Assembly: GCA_000733355.1 (NCBI GenBank)
Contig: JNVV01000002.1
Span: 2,329,630-2,393,629, forward strand
Source of the DNA: Falciphora oryzae
Lineage: Eukaryota > Ascomycota > Sordariomycetes > Magnaporthales > Magnaporthaceae
DNA length: 64,000 nt
Direction: 5' to 3'
Shown piece after piece: positions 21,542 through 32,768 of the stretch. The notes under the pieces are model-generated. The model searched no databases, was not told where the DNA came from, and saw only the letters and a list, made by a program, of their open reading frames with translations. Both the position numbers and the translations under genes were made by a program. The number at the start of each line of letters is the position of its first letter. Position 1 is the first letter of the stretch.

Positions 21542-22124
21542 ATGAAGTTCTTCGCTGCTGTTCTAGCCCTGGCCACCGTCGCCATGGCTGCCCCCACCGC
21601 CGAGGTCGCCGCTGCCAACCCGCCGTAAGACAAACCCCCTATGGTTGCCCTTGTTTTTCGGCCTTGTCCCGCCGAGGAGAAGCCGCATCCACGCTAACAC
21701 GCCTCGGAATTTGCCCGGGCCATTAGGCACTTCGTTACGGACAGCGTTGCCTGCGGCTGCGTCGACAAAAGGGGCTACTTTGCGCTGGGCGACCTGTGCA
21801 ACCAGGCCGGCGGCTGGGTGACCAGGGACCTTCCTGGTGGTCTGGTGAGTCTCGCGTCTATCCAAGCACACGTTCTCTAAGGAGAGCATTACCTGTACCC
21901 GTCGGCTTCTTCTTTGACTAACACTCGCGTCTTCTTCCTCTATCCAGTGCTACAAGCACACGCCCGAAGCTTCGGACATGGAGAAGGTCTACACCGACGA
22001 GGTTTGCAAGAAGAACTGGGGAAGCCAGGGCTGGGACAAGGCCGTCTGCAGGCCCGTGAAGCTCTGCCTCGCCTGGCCTGATCAGCCCCAGTTCGACTAC
22101 CTGTGGATCCAGTGCCAGGACTAA
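21542..22124 (+). CDS. Small secreted protein with eight cysteines, 125 residues
   Basis: Three exons, 21542-21624, 21727-21844 and 21948-22124, joined in phases 2 and 0. A classical signal peptide (MKFFAAVLALATVAMA, cleavage near residue 18) is followed by a short propeptide-like PTAEVAAANPP. The mature domain has eight Cys in the order CGC, C, C, C, C, C, C (SVACGCVDKRG, DLCNQAGG, LCYKH, EVCKKNW, AVCRP, LCLAW, IQCQD). An even number suggests four disulphides. It starts in the secretory pathway and has no membrane segment or GPI tail. I do not recognise the fold. Strong TATA, CT-rich leader and Kozak-like start suggest high, probably condition-dependent expression. Candidate effector or antimicrobial, by inference only. 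Confidence 0.85.
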
Positions 22125-23773
22125 GAGCTGGAGGCGGATTAATACCGGGGAGAAGCCGTCTGGCGGGGCCCACAGGGACACTCCCTCTCGATTCTCGCCG
22201 GCCCGTCAAAAGGTCGGTAGCTTCGAAGGGCTACCGAGGTCCAAAGCTCGAGTGGTCAAGTACGGGACGAATGATGTATGATGGTGCGGTTCGCCCACAA
22301 AACAAATACCTACCTAATTAATGTTACATAACTCGCCTACCTTGTGCTCCCAAACGCTTCAACAGTGGCAAGAGCATCAACTTTGTTGGACGGAAGCTCG
22401 GGCGTCCCCGAAGTGACCAACTTCTTGCTACCGGCCATCTCGACCAGCATCTTCTCGTGTCGGCTGTTAGACGTTATAGCGTCCGCCAATCATCCAGTTC
22501 CATCTCGCACCATTGGGCCGTGCGGACGTGTGGCGCCGGCTCCGCTCTAGCCATACATACGCGGTCTGCAGGCGAGCGGGCGCTTGTGACGCAGCATTGG
22601 CGCTGTGCGCGGCAGCACCATCAACACTCCAGGATGATTGGGGAGAAATGAACGAGCTTGAGCAGCATCATCGCTGCGAGGCGCAGGAACTAGTCGAGAC
22701 TCGGGATCTCCCGCTCGGCCAGAGGGCGCTAAGCGTCGATCCTCGGCCGCTCCACTCCTATGTGCCGGCCTGTATGCCAAGCGCCCGCCCCCGTTACCAT
22801 CCTCGATGAGCGAATGTGCCTCTTTTCCCTGGATATAGAGAGACATTCAGACACCGCCATCGTGTATTCCTGCATTGAGATGGCGCACTCCCAATTCTTC
22901 ATCGTGTTACCCACCGTGATGCTTTCAGCGCTGGTAAAAATGTCCATCTGGCTCCTTTCATTTGCGCCTCCCCCGCTCTCCGCCGCAACCCCAGCCTCCC
23001 TGTCATGCTTGGGCGCAATCAGGCCGTCTGGATTGGGATTAACCACTGCCAGCACATGCACCCGCCGGCCAGCCCACCCTCCGGTGCCAGACCTCACAGG
23101 GTAAGGATCTCTTGTTCGATCTATCTTGGCCCACCTTTGCGGCCTGAGACCCGAGTTCCGACTCCACAAAAGTGAAACTAATGCCCCATGGGCAGCGACA
23201 GCCAACCACAACCAGCGAAGATGACCTTCAAGCTTGATTCTCCAGCTCTCTAACCATTAGCCAGACCGAGTATGTCTGTTGTGACATCTGTTTTCAAGCC
23301 ACTTACACAGTTTAGGGGTTGGGTCCAAAGCTTCCAGCCGGTCCGACTTGGATGCATGTCTCGGGGCTTTCTAGGAGGGACACTAGTCCTGGATACACTG
23401 CTTGTATGTTGACATAGTGGCTGTGTATGCGACTAGACTCTGGACAATCGAGCGCCTGACTGGCGCCATGCAGACCCCTCACCTCTTGGTAAGTGTGACC
23501 CGGCCGGAGAGTCTTCACACTCTGCCGTTTCGTAAGGGCCAGAAAGCCTCCCTGAACCCGACGGCAGTTCAGAATGTAGAACTTGACGCAGCAGGAGCAA
23601 GCCAAGGTTTCTCGTGTATAAATAGACACCTGTCCCCCAGGTCTTTTACTTCTTAACCAAGCCTCCATCTCACCACATCCCAGCACCTCCAAAGCACTGA
23701 AAACCACCCTGAAATCCAGCAACAATCTCCCCCTTAACACATCTTACACCACCCGCCCTCAAGACTTTTCACC
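22125..23773. other. Intergenic upstream of the lectin-like gene
   Basis: No supportable gene in about 1.6 kb. It holds the promoter of the lectin-like gene at its right end (TATAAATA at 23617-23624). The long minus frame 22729-23211 has no family character. Confidence 0.45.
23617..23624 (+). promoter_or_regulatory. TATA box of the lectin-like gene
   Basis: TATAAATA is located 150 nt before the ATG and is followed by a C/A-rich leader ending in TTTTCACCATG. Confidence 0.65.
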
Positions 23774-25149
23774 ATGTCCCTGCAATCGACTGACATCGCG
23801 GTGGTTGCGGCCGGGTCGACCCTGTATGCCTACTTCCAGGGCAACGACAGCAAGATCTACGAAGTCAAGTCCTCGGACGGCAAGGAGTGGAGCAAAAGCT
23901 CTACCGCCGTCACGGACTCGGCCGACGTCAATGGCTCCCCCATTACGGCCTATTACGTCCAGTACGACGGCACGTTCGAGAAGAAGTCGACGGTAAGTCT
24001 GCTTTCCTGCACCCTCGACTCGAAACCGAGGTTGACGGATGCCTCTTCTTAGATCCACGTCTTCTTCGTGAACGACCAGGGTTGCCTCCACGAGAGGGTG
24101 AAGCAGCTGTCCAAGGGCGACGGCTGGACTTCCAACGACCTGCCCGACAGCATCTCCAAGGCCCCATCCAGACTACACGTCTATCTAGCGGCGTGTGTCA
24201 CGACTCATCCGCTGGCGCCCACCAGTGGGCTTTCTTCGTCATGTCGGTCCATGTCTCCCCCCTCGCCCCTGATTCTTGATCAGCAGAAGTGGCCCGCTTC
24301 TCAGAGACGCATGTTTCTTTGTTCACGGAGAGATTTGATTGTTTTTTTTTTGATTTTCTAACATTTCTAATAACTGCCCTGAAATAATTAAAGCATCAAC
24401 CAAGAGACTGGCAACCCCGAAGTGGCCGAGATCCGCAGCGGCTCTGAGAGCGGTTGGAAGTGGGTTTACCGCAAGATCCTGCCCCAGGATCCCGCTTCCG
24501 CCCTGCCGGGGACATCGATCGCCACGAACCTCACCAACCCTACCACGCACCTGTTCTTCCAGGATCACACGGGTGATATCAACTACTACACGGGCGGGTA
24601 CGAGAGCTGGAACAGTACGTTAGATACCAACCCCTGAGCTGAGCTACTTTCAGACCGCTAACCAGCGAAAAAAANNNNNNNNNNNNNNNNNNNNNNNNNN
24701 NNNNNNNNNNNNNNNNNNNNNNNNNNNNNNNNNNNNNNNNNNNNNNNNNNNNNNNNNNNNNNNNNNNNNNNNNNNNNNNNNNNNNNNNNNNNNNNNNNNN
24801 NNNNNNNNNNNNNNNNNNNNNNNNNNNNGTTCTGGCTACAGGCAAGAAAACCCTCGTCGCCTCTGACAAGGTTCAGATCAGCACCCCGCTCGCGGCAGCC
24901 TCCTCGGCCAAGCAGGACTACCCCCACCTCATCTACGTCGACAAGGGCCCCAAATTTGCCATCCAGGACAATGTTCTCGGAGGCGGCACCACCAAGGTGA
25001 CTGACTTCGTGCCGGGCACCAGGTTCGGTGCGGTGAACTTCGGCGGCAAGGTGTATCTCCTGTGCAAGACCATGTCTCACCCGACGGCCATCTCGACCAT
25101 GGTGTTTGATGGCTCGTCCTGGACCGATGGCGTCAAGGTTGTTGACTGA
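23774..25149 (+). CDS. Lectin-like beta-propeller protein (fungal fucose-lectin type), interrupted
   Basis: Recognisable pieces run from ATG at 23774 to TGA at 25149. Exon 1 is 23774-23992 (STLYAYFQGNDSKIYEV); exon 2 starts at 24053 (IHVFFVNDQGCLHERV); exon 3 is 24394-24614 (LFFQDHTGDINYY, then a GTACGT donor). After the 154-N gap, 24829-25149 encodes the last blade and the stop. The repeating pattern of short strands, an aromatic-rich strand (AYFQ, VFFV, LFFQ), then G(D/C) and a hydrophilic loop fits the PF07938-like propeller that binds fucosylated glycans; no signal peptide, typical of cytosolic fungal lectins. The frame breaks near 24162-24172: an in-phase continuation needs one extra base, most simply in the CCCC run at 24162-24165. 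Donor 2 (about 24242) is also non-consensus. Assembly error seems likelier than a pseudogene because flanking coding is intact. Confidence 0.65.
24675..24828. other. Assembly gap (154 N)
   Basis: A run of N bases. It begins inside what should be an intron of the lectin-like gene (donor GTACGT at 24615, branch GCTAAC just before an A-run) and ends inside coding sequence. Confidence 1.
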
Positions 25150-25750
25150 GTTCGTTGAGTATTTGAAAGCTCCCGGCGGCTTGCCAAGGTTGGGATCTAT
25201 CGTGTTGGGACTGGTTAGGTAGCCATATTGAGAATGTTGTACTCGAATCTGATAGGGTTCAGATTACTGAGATTAGTTATGTACGCGTTGCGTGAATGGC
25301 GCCGGTTTATCGAGCCCTGATTTGTCTACCAAGTTCACATGAGATCATCAGACTTAGAAGGAAAAGAAACAACACAAAAACAATTTGAAGTATAATATTT
25401 CCTAATTAGTGCCTTTCGTATACTTTGTTTTGATACCTTGTAGGCAGTCACAACGTGCATGTGAATCATGTAGCGTCTAGATACGGTATTATTAATAGCT
25501 AGTGTCAGCTTTCTTTTTTGTTTCTTCTCAGCTCTAGCTTATGAGCCAAAACAATCTATCAAGTTGATCACCAGTCGCGGCGCGTTGCTGACTCATCGAG
25601 TCCGCAGGTATGTCGTCATAGCTCAAAGGCGAGAGGCAATCTGGACAGGCACGGTGATGTTTGCATGCCCCCGGGGACGTACCAACAGATTTTTATCGCG
25701 ATGGTCTACAATTGATCAAAGTCTGACTTTGGAGCGGACTGCGTGTTGTC
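25150..25750. other. Intergenic, AT-rich
   Basis: 3' flank of the lectin-like gene and 5' flank of the carrier gene. AT-rich in 25350-25560. No gene seen. Confidence 0.5.
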
Positions 25751-26903
25751 ATGAGTAATAACACCCACACCGAGGTCCTAGTGGTGGGTGACAAGCATGT
25801 TGCTCCCCGGCTATGATCCAGAAGGCTGACACGTCGACCTCAACAGGCAGGCGCTTGTGCCGCATTCACGATAGACCTGCTGGTTTATCCCCTGGACACC
25901 CTCAAAACACGATGGCAAAGCCAGGACTACATCGACACCTTTAAGAAGTCGTCGGCAGCCAAGAATGTGCCCAAACAGACCTTTCGTGGCCTGTACCAGG
26001 GTGTTGGGAGTGTCATCGTGGCGACAATCCCCGCAGGCAAGCATCTCCATGATTAGTTGAAAGTATCCCAAGCGGTGAGAGTGATGGCGCTGACATGAAC
26101 CACACATAGCGGGCGTTTTCTTCACCACCTACGAGTCCGTCAAGTCGGCGCTGTCTCGCGCGCTGCCGGGCAGCGTGCCCAAGCCACTCGTTCACTCCCT
26201 CGCCTCCGGGACCGCCGAGCTAGCCTCGTGCCTCGTCCTCACGCCCGCAGAAGTCATCAAGCAGAACGCACAGATGATACGCGGTTCGGGGGGTGGCGGC
26301 GGCGGCAGTGGTACATCGCTGCAAGCCCTACGTATGCTGCGGGCGTCGGATGGCGGCGTCTACCGCCGTCTGTGGGCGGGCTACACGGCCCTGGCTGCGC
26401 GCAACCTGCCTTTCACGGCGATGCAGTTCCCAATGTTCGAGCACATCCGCGCGTCGCTGTGGCGGTGGCGCGACGGCGCGCGGCGACGCAGGGAGCTTGC
26501 CTTGCCGTCTTCCCGGCGTGAGGCTGGTGGTGTTGACCCGGGACAGGGCCTCCTGGAGACCGGGCTCGTGAACGGGGCCAGCGCGGCGCTCAGTGGGTCT
26601 GTCGCTGCGGTCCTGACGACGCCGACCGACGTGGTCAAGACCCGAATGATGCTCCTAGGCGGGGAGAGGCGAATCGGTGCTCAATCGGGGCATACCAGCG
26701 GCGGAGGAAGGCGGAGGGCTGGAGGTTTCCAGGTCGCCAAGGATGTTTATACGGAGTTGGGGGTCCGCGGGCTATTTCGAGGAGGGCTATTCCGCGCCGG
26801 CTGGACTGCGCTCGGGAGCGGCCTGTACCTGGGCACGTACGAGGTAGCCAAGGTGTGGCTGAAAGGCGGTCAGGGCCCAGGAAGTGATGAGGACGTAATG
26901 TAA
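25751..26903 (+). CDS. PET8: Mitochondrial S-adenosylmethionine carrier
   Basis: Three exons, 25751-25783, 25847-26036 and 26110-26903, give 338 residues. A mitochondrial carrier family member of the SAM carrier (Pet8/SAMC) type, which exchanges cytosolic SAM for matrix SAH across the inner membrane. The three signature Px[DE]xx[KR] motifs are visible: YPLDTLKTR in repeat 1, TPAEVIKQ in repeat 2 and TPTDVVKTR in repeat 3. The repeat-1 continuation ATIPAAGVFFTTYE across the second junction is a close family match. Intron 2 uses a GC donor (AG|GCAAGC). The loop between repeats 2 and 3 is extended by an Arg-rich and a Gly-rich insert. The first exon is only 11 codons; donor choice there (25781 or 25784) changes a single residue. 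Substrate assignment rests on family resemblance, not proof. Confidence 0.85.
26037..26109 (+). other. GC-AG intron of the SAM carrier gene
   Basis: Phase-1 intron with donor GCAAGC directly after an exonic AG and acceptor CACATAG. No GT donor nearby keeps both frame and the carrier motif. Confidence 0.8.
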
Positions 26904-28366
26904 TGAGAGAATTGGATGTCATTTGTTCAGGCTGCAGGGTCGTCTCCGTAAGGCGTGGGAAGGCTGCGCACCAGCGGCGAGGAAAGAGGGCTCCACTCTG
27001 CACGGGTTGGCGGTTTGGCGTACCGCAAAAAAGGTGCAGCCAGTCCCCGTGGGCAGGCACCGGGAGGCACCCTGCTGCGTCCGAGTACGGCCGCCGCAAA
27101 CCGCACACCGAACTAGCCGGTTGCCAATGGCTTGGCGTTGTCGGCGACACAAGAGAGCTGTTGCAGTCCTCTTGAAGATTGGGTGTTTGTTTCATGCCTG
27201 ACCAGCGTAATCCTCCGTGTCTCTAACCTGTAGCACGCAAATACCCGTTATCGATGCAAGCGTCCGGAAGTTTGTACTTAGATAGGGGATATTTGCAGCA
27301 CTATTGATCGCTTGGCACATTGGCCGAATTATCAAGTCCGTTGTCGGCACCGGCCTGCGCCATGGTCTGCAACGCCGCTGCACACGGGAGGGGGAAAGCC
27401 TGTTGGTGGGAGTTCGGATGGGAGCGAACCGATGGATCGCCCGCCAGAGCCAGGTTATGTCAGCTTGGTTGGCCCCGAGAACACCGAGGGCGAAGAGAGA
27501 AAGCGTCTAGAAGCGGTGTGGCGGGCCCCGTGGTTGAGGAGCGGACAGTGAGTTTACATAACAAATAGGCCTTGCCAAAAGATGATTCGCGGGGCTAAGC
27601 CGGCGGGCGTGAATGATTTTCGCCTCTGATCTGTGGCCGGGCGACCGCCGCGTCCGTCTCGGCAGTGCTTGCTGAGAGTTGCACTTGACTCTGTCACCCG
27701 GCAAAGAAATGTAATTGCGACCGGGGAATGCGGCAGATCTGGCGGTCGGGGGAGCCTGGGATTTGGGAGACCATGGCATCAGCAGGCGGCTGGATGACGC
27801 GATTAGCAGCAGAAAGGCCACAGTTTCACCTCGGCCAGGGCAAGGCGAGACGTCCCTGTGCCAGCAATTTCAGTCAAACATGAAGCCAGTCACCGCCTTA
27901 CACGGGACATGCAGTGTACATATCGCAATTTCTCGACGGAATGCGCAACAAGGTCCCGACGCTGACGACGTCGAGAAGCGCTCTTGGGCCTTGCCGTTTT
28001 CCCGGCCAAGCCAAGGCCACCTCAGACGGATGCGACCCCGCGAGCGGTGGGCGCATAGAGGCGCGCTCCGGACACGGAGCTGCAGCTTCTGCTGGCGGGC
28101 TTGACCTTGACAAAGACCCACCTGCGCGCCTCTGACATAAAGTGAACGAGGGATGGGTGCATGGGAGGATCGAAGGTCCTTCTTATAGGCCACCAATGGC
28201 TCCTCCTATTTCGAGGCCGTAGCTCCTCCTCCCACCCATTGCCACGCCCTCCAGCAGACCCAGAACCATCGAGGCGCCTTGCCAGATTCACTCGCTTCAC
28301 TTGAAGGCCTAGAGCATCACAACTCCATCACACCCAAGGAGACAGCGCAACACCGAGCAGTCCACA
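26904..28366. other. Intergenic, about 1.46 kb
   Basis: No supportable gene; many short frames on both strands with Arg-rich shadow composition. Confidence 0.45.
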
Positions 28367-29136
28367 ATGCCGGCCGCCACGGCCGCCCCCTTGGTAGACC
28401 CTACCTTCAAGGCAGAGGTCAACAAGCCGGAAGTCTTGGTGTCGGTCGAAGAGGCAGGGCTGTCATCTGCAGAGGCCTTCCAGACGCTACGGGATGGCTC
28501 GAGATTCCTCATCGTGTCACCGTACACGGAGCAAGAACATCTCCTCGACTTGGACACGCTCGATATGGAGAACAAGCTCCTCGCCCTAGCGCTGACGCGC
28601 ATGCGGAACACGAGACGAGACTATGCGACGGCCCCGTACCTCGACAGCTTCAACTGGGCCGAAGTTCTGGACAGCCTAAGGAGTCTAGCCCAAGAGCAAG
28701 GCCACGCATGGAAGGAGACTTCCTTCTACATCGTGGCCTTCAGATCGCAGATTCCACCCAGCACCGTGTACGCCGAGCTGGGTGCTCTGGACAAGAGTGC
28801 TCATGCAGAAGCGACCGCAAGTGGCGGGTTCCTGAAGTGAGTTGAACGCAAGGACGGCCATGCGCCAGAGAGAGCTGCCGCGAGATGGAGAATCGTGAAA
28901 GGGGCACTAGCTAACCAGGGCCATTCAGATACTGGTTCGGGGAGCCAAACGCCGAGGGGCGCAACCTGGCGACTTGCGTGTGGAGATCCAAGGAGGACGC
29001 CAGGATCGCCGGGCCGGCGCATCGGGCGGCAGCCAACGCAACTCGAAGGCTGTATACCAGCTGGGGGATAGGTAGGCACCGACTGATCGTGCGGGATGAT
29101 ATCAAGAGTTGGGAGATCATCGATTGGGTTGACTGA
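28367..29136 (+). CDS. UPF0643 family protein
   Basis: Two exons, 28367-28836 and 28929-29136, give 225 residues. The second exon encodes the conserved block YWFGEPNAEGRNLATCVWRS, then GPAHRAA and an acidic/aromatic end (IIDWVD), which I recognise as typical of the fungal UPF0643 (S. pombe PB2B2.08-like) family. Function is unknown. No signal peptide or membrane segment, so probably cytosolic. Donor GTGAGT and acceptor TTCAG join in phase 2. Without splicing the frame ends after GGFLK, which would remove the most conserved part. Confidence 0.85.
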
Positions 29137-30009
29137 ATGAGATGCAGGTGCTGGAATGGTGAGAAGGGGGAGACGCCTGTCGAAGCAAGTCATGCAAGAT
29201 CTGCAGGGCTCTGATAATGAAAAGAAGAACGGAAAGGGAACCCCGGAAACTTGGGAGGGAATGGTGGCGTATAAAAAGAGAATAGATACAGAAGGAGAAA
29301 GAGGCAGAGACAGATAAGTAAGCTTATTGGACATTCTTGAGCGTTAGGAGAGATGCACTTAGCGATAGCAGACCTTTTTTTTTGTATTTTCGTGCTACCG
29401 ACCCGATTGATACCAGAACGGAATTAGAACCAGCGACGCTCTTGTAATTCAGCACGTGAACTGAAGTCGTGCAGACCCTTCCAGTCCTCGCTTCGAGTGG
29501 GAGATGCAACAGTGGAAAAAGAAGATGAAAAAAAAAAAAAAAGCACAAATGAGAGGCTGTGGAAAAAGCAAAGTCAAGCAAGTCAGCCACAGGACAAAAT
29601 GCAGTTAAAACGGATGGGGGAGGCTCTGCTTTTAAAATGTTCTGGATTGGAAATTGAAACGACTGAGGCGTGGGGGCACAATTGACATCCCGCGCCCGTG
29701 AGGCCATTCAGGAGCCTGCAGTTTTCCCAAACTGGGCAACTTGGCTCTGGCGGGATTAGGTAAGTCGCCCAGGCCCTTGCCTGCCCGCTTTTGCGTTGGT
29801 GCGGGTGGGCTGCGCAATGCCACGGAAGAACCGAATTTTCCGCGCACAACTCGAAAATACTGTCACCTCCCAACTCGGCATCGCCAACCAGCTTTTGCGC
29901 GCCGCCACGACGACAACGGAACCCGTCCCTCCCCAAGTCAACTGCGCACCGAACTACGAGCGCCGACGCCGATACTCGATACTCGTGACAGTCGCAACAA
30001 AACGCAACC
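29137..30009. other. Intergenic between UPF0643 and eIF3h genes
   Basis: Contains the 3' flank of UPF0643, an A-run near 29528-29542 and the eIF3h promoter. No gene seen. Confidence 0.5.
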
Positions 30010-31314
30010 ATGGCGGAAGCTTCCAAAGATGCGCCCTTCAAGTCGGTGCAGGTCGAGGCACTGGTACGTTTGCCGCGATGTGCTTGCCCCACCATTGCGT
30101 GCCCGTGTGCGCGCGTGGGCTCGAAGGCGGCTGTTGGAGAGAGGGTTGCTAAGACGAAGAGATGTGACCGAAACAGGTGGTGATGAAGATCTCCAAGCAC
30201 TGCTCAGCGACGTTCCCGACCATGGCCACCGGCTCACTCGTCGGCATGGACAACGACACGGTGCTCGAGATCACCAACTCGTTCAACTTCCCCACCGTCG
30301 ATATCGCCAACGTCGACAGCCACCAGAGCGAACGCGACGCCTCGGCCCAGGCCGCCGCCGCCCCCAGGTCCAAGGCCAACATCGCCTACCAGGCCGAGAT
30401 GATCAAGCACCTGCGCGAGGTCAACGTTGACGCCAACAACGTCGGCTGGTACTCGAGCGCCACCATGGGCAACTTCATCAACCTCAACTTCATTGAGAAC
30501 CAGCACCACTACCAGCGCGAGAACCCCAAGGCCATCGCCCTCGTCCACGACGTCAGCAGGAGTTCACAGGGCGCCCTTTGCCTGCGCGCCTTCAGGCTCT
30601 CCAACAACTTTATGGCCGCCTTTAAGGAGGGCAAGTTCACTACAGAAAAGTATGTCGCCGCTGTCGTCACTCCGAGACACTCTCCACCGGCAACGACCAC
30701 GGGCAGCTGTCGCTCGCTTTGATACAATTTGCTAACCTCTCGTCAATAGTTTGCAAAAAATAAAGCTCACGTACAAGGACATCCTGGTCGAGCTGCCCGT
30801 TGTCGTTCACAACACACACCTCCTCACCACTTACCTCCACCAAGTCCCCGCCCCGCCGCCTGCCCAGAGCGAGGTGGGCCTACCGACGTCGCTGGCGGAG
30901 CTGCAACGGAATCCGATCAGGGCCCCTGCCTACCCTTCGCTCGACTCTCTGGAGCTGTCGATCGACCCGTTCCTTGAGAAGACGTGCGACCTGCTTCTGG
31001 ATAGCATCGAGTCGCACTACACCGACCTCAACAACCACCAATACTACCAACGCCAGCTGACGCGTGAGCAAACCAAGATCACGGCCTGGCAAGCGAAGCG
31101 CAAGGCGGAGAACGCGGCCCGGGCGGCGGCCAAGCAGAGCCCGCTCCCGGAGGACGAGTGGAAGAGACTGTTCAAACTGCCGCAGGAGCCTAGCAGGCTC
31201 GAAGGCATGCTGAACGCCAGGCAGGTGGAGCAGTACAGCAAGCAGGTGGACGGCTTCACGGCCAACGTCAGCGCCAAGATGTTCGCTGTCAGGGGGAGCC
31301 TCCTGACCGAGTGA
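30010..31314 (+). CDS. Translation initiation factor eIF3 subunit h
   Basis: Three exons, 30010-30063, 30177-30649 and 30750-31314, give 363 residues, the normal length for fungal eIF3h. The N-terminal MPN domain spans about residues 10-150: [19 protein letters not shown], then [13 protein letters not shown]. The last replaces the metal-binding HxH motif, so this is a non-catalytic MPN protein as expected for eIF3h. The C-terminal half (YLHQVP, then a helical Gln/Arg-rich segment) matches the eIF3h tail that joins the octamer core. Cytosolic; assists 40S scanning and reinitiation. Introns have consensus GTACGT and GTATGT donors; the first exon is 18 codons. No other member of eIF3 is nearby. 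Confidence 0.92.
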
Positions 31315-32768
31315 AGCAGTCGAGCGAGTAGGGGAGACGAACTTACTTATTCATGTGGAGAAGCAGGCAGCCAGACTGCAGGCTAGAGCTTGCGCGGGCG
31401 GCTTCACCAAACCCTCGGTGTTCCGCTACGCTACTCAAGTCCCAAGCCGGCTGCTGACGCAGTCGCGGCGGCGGGAGCCACTAATGAATGTGCATATTGC
31501 ATGGCGTTAACGGTATTCTTTGTTTTCTGGTCATGGATACTTTGGGCTGAATGAAACTAGGGCACGTCGGCGGAGGACCTTGTCTTCGTTTCACGGCGCC
31601 GAGGGAGTTCTTTTCAAAAGGAAAAACTAGATAAAACCCTGGGGCTCAGTGAGCGGGAGGATCATGAAACACATTGAGAACAGACAACTGTCCGAGCATG
31701 GGTGCCGTTTGCTACACACGCAAGCCTTCTCGCGAGCTGCATGCAGGCTCTAGATGCCAGTCTGTTCTGCGCATGAGCACAGCAGCCTGCTAACATCCCG
31801 AGGATCTATCTAGATGGATATCAGGTGCTACACCAGCCTACATACTTGGCGTTGGACGACACTGTGGTTTTCGTTCAAAGGGAACACCTGGCTCGGTCCG
31901 GAGAAGAGCTCGGTCCAAACGGCCGAGTCAGGATCCTAGTCTACCTACTATGCAGTGGCGGCTGTTTGAGGCCGAGCTCGACGATGGGACAGCTGCTTGC
32001 TGCTGACAATGGAGGGGTACGGATGGATAACTTTGGACAACAAGCAGCACGCTTGTGTAGAGTATACTCAGTAGGTTTTAGTCCTGGGCAGTAAGCCCAA
32101 AAAGGAACTAAACTAGGAACAGGTACAATGTGGCAGCAAACAATAGGACAACAAAGAAAGAAAGAAAAAAACGGTGAGGCGCCACCCATCAACCAAGGGA
32201 CGACTTGCCGAAAGGCTGGAACTTAGTGGGCTGTGAGGGGTTGTGGAGGGGCAGCTCAATCGGGTAAGACCCCAGCCAAGCTCAGGGTTTGCTTCACCGC
32301 GAGTTACGGTGCGAGGACGGGGATTGCCCCACGTGGGCGACGTTTATCTGCAGTGCTCCTCCGTCTCCCCTTCATCTGCCAGAGCTCTTCTCCTCCCCAT
32401 CTTTTTTTGCTTTCCTCGTCTTCATCTTCAAGCTGCCCTGCATATTCCTCTTTCTCTTCTTCTTCAAGCAATCTTCCAAAAGGTATGTATAACTTCTCGC
32501 CCCTCCCCAATCATCTTCCCCTCACCCCCGCCCCTCCATCACTCAAACCAGTCCACTTCCATCTTCTCAGGATCGAAGCACTGCATCGAGCATCGAGCGC
32601 TGACTTTGGGCCTGTCACCACCAGCAGCCTCTTCGCTCTTCCCATCCCTCTGTAAGCACACTGCTTTCCCCGGCTATAAAGGCGGCGGTTCTGCGCGTCT
32701 GGCGGCCGAATTGGCTAACCATCATCCAACCCCGTCCCTCTACATAGACTCTATAAGCACCGCCCAAG
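31315..32768. other. Intergenic and 5' UTR of the SAH hydrolase gene
   Basis: No gene in 31315-32200. The right part is a pyrimidine-rich leader typical of a strongly expressed gene, with a probable leader intron at 32483-32570. Confidence 0.5.
32483..32570 (+). other. Probable intron in the SAH hydrolase 5' UTR
   Basis: Donor GTATGT and acceptor TTCTCAG surround an 88-nt CT-rich stretch ahead of the ATG at 32769. No coding constraint can confirm it. Confidence 0.5.
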
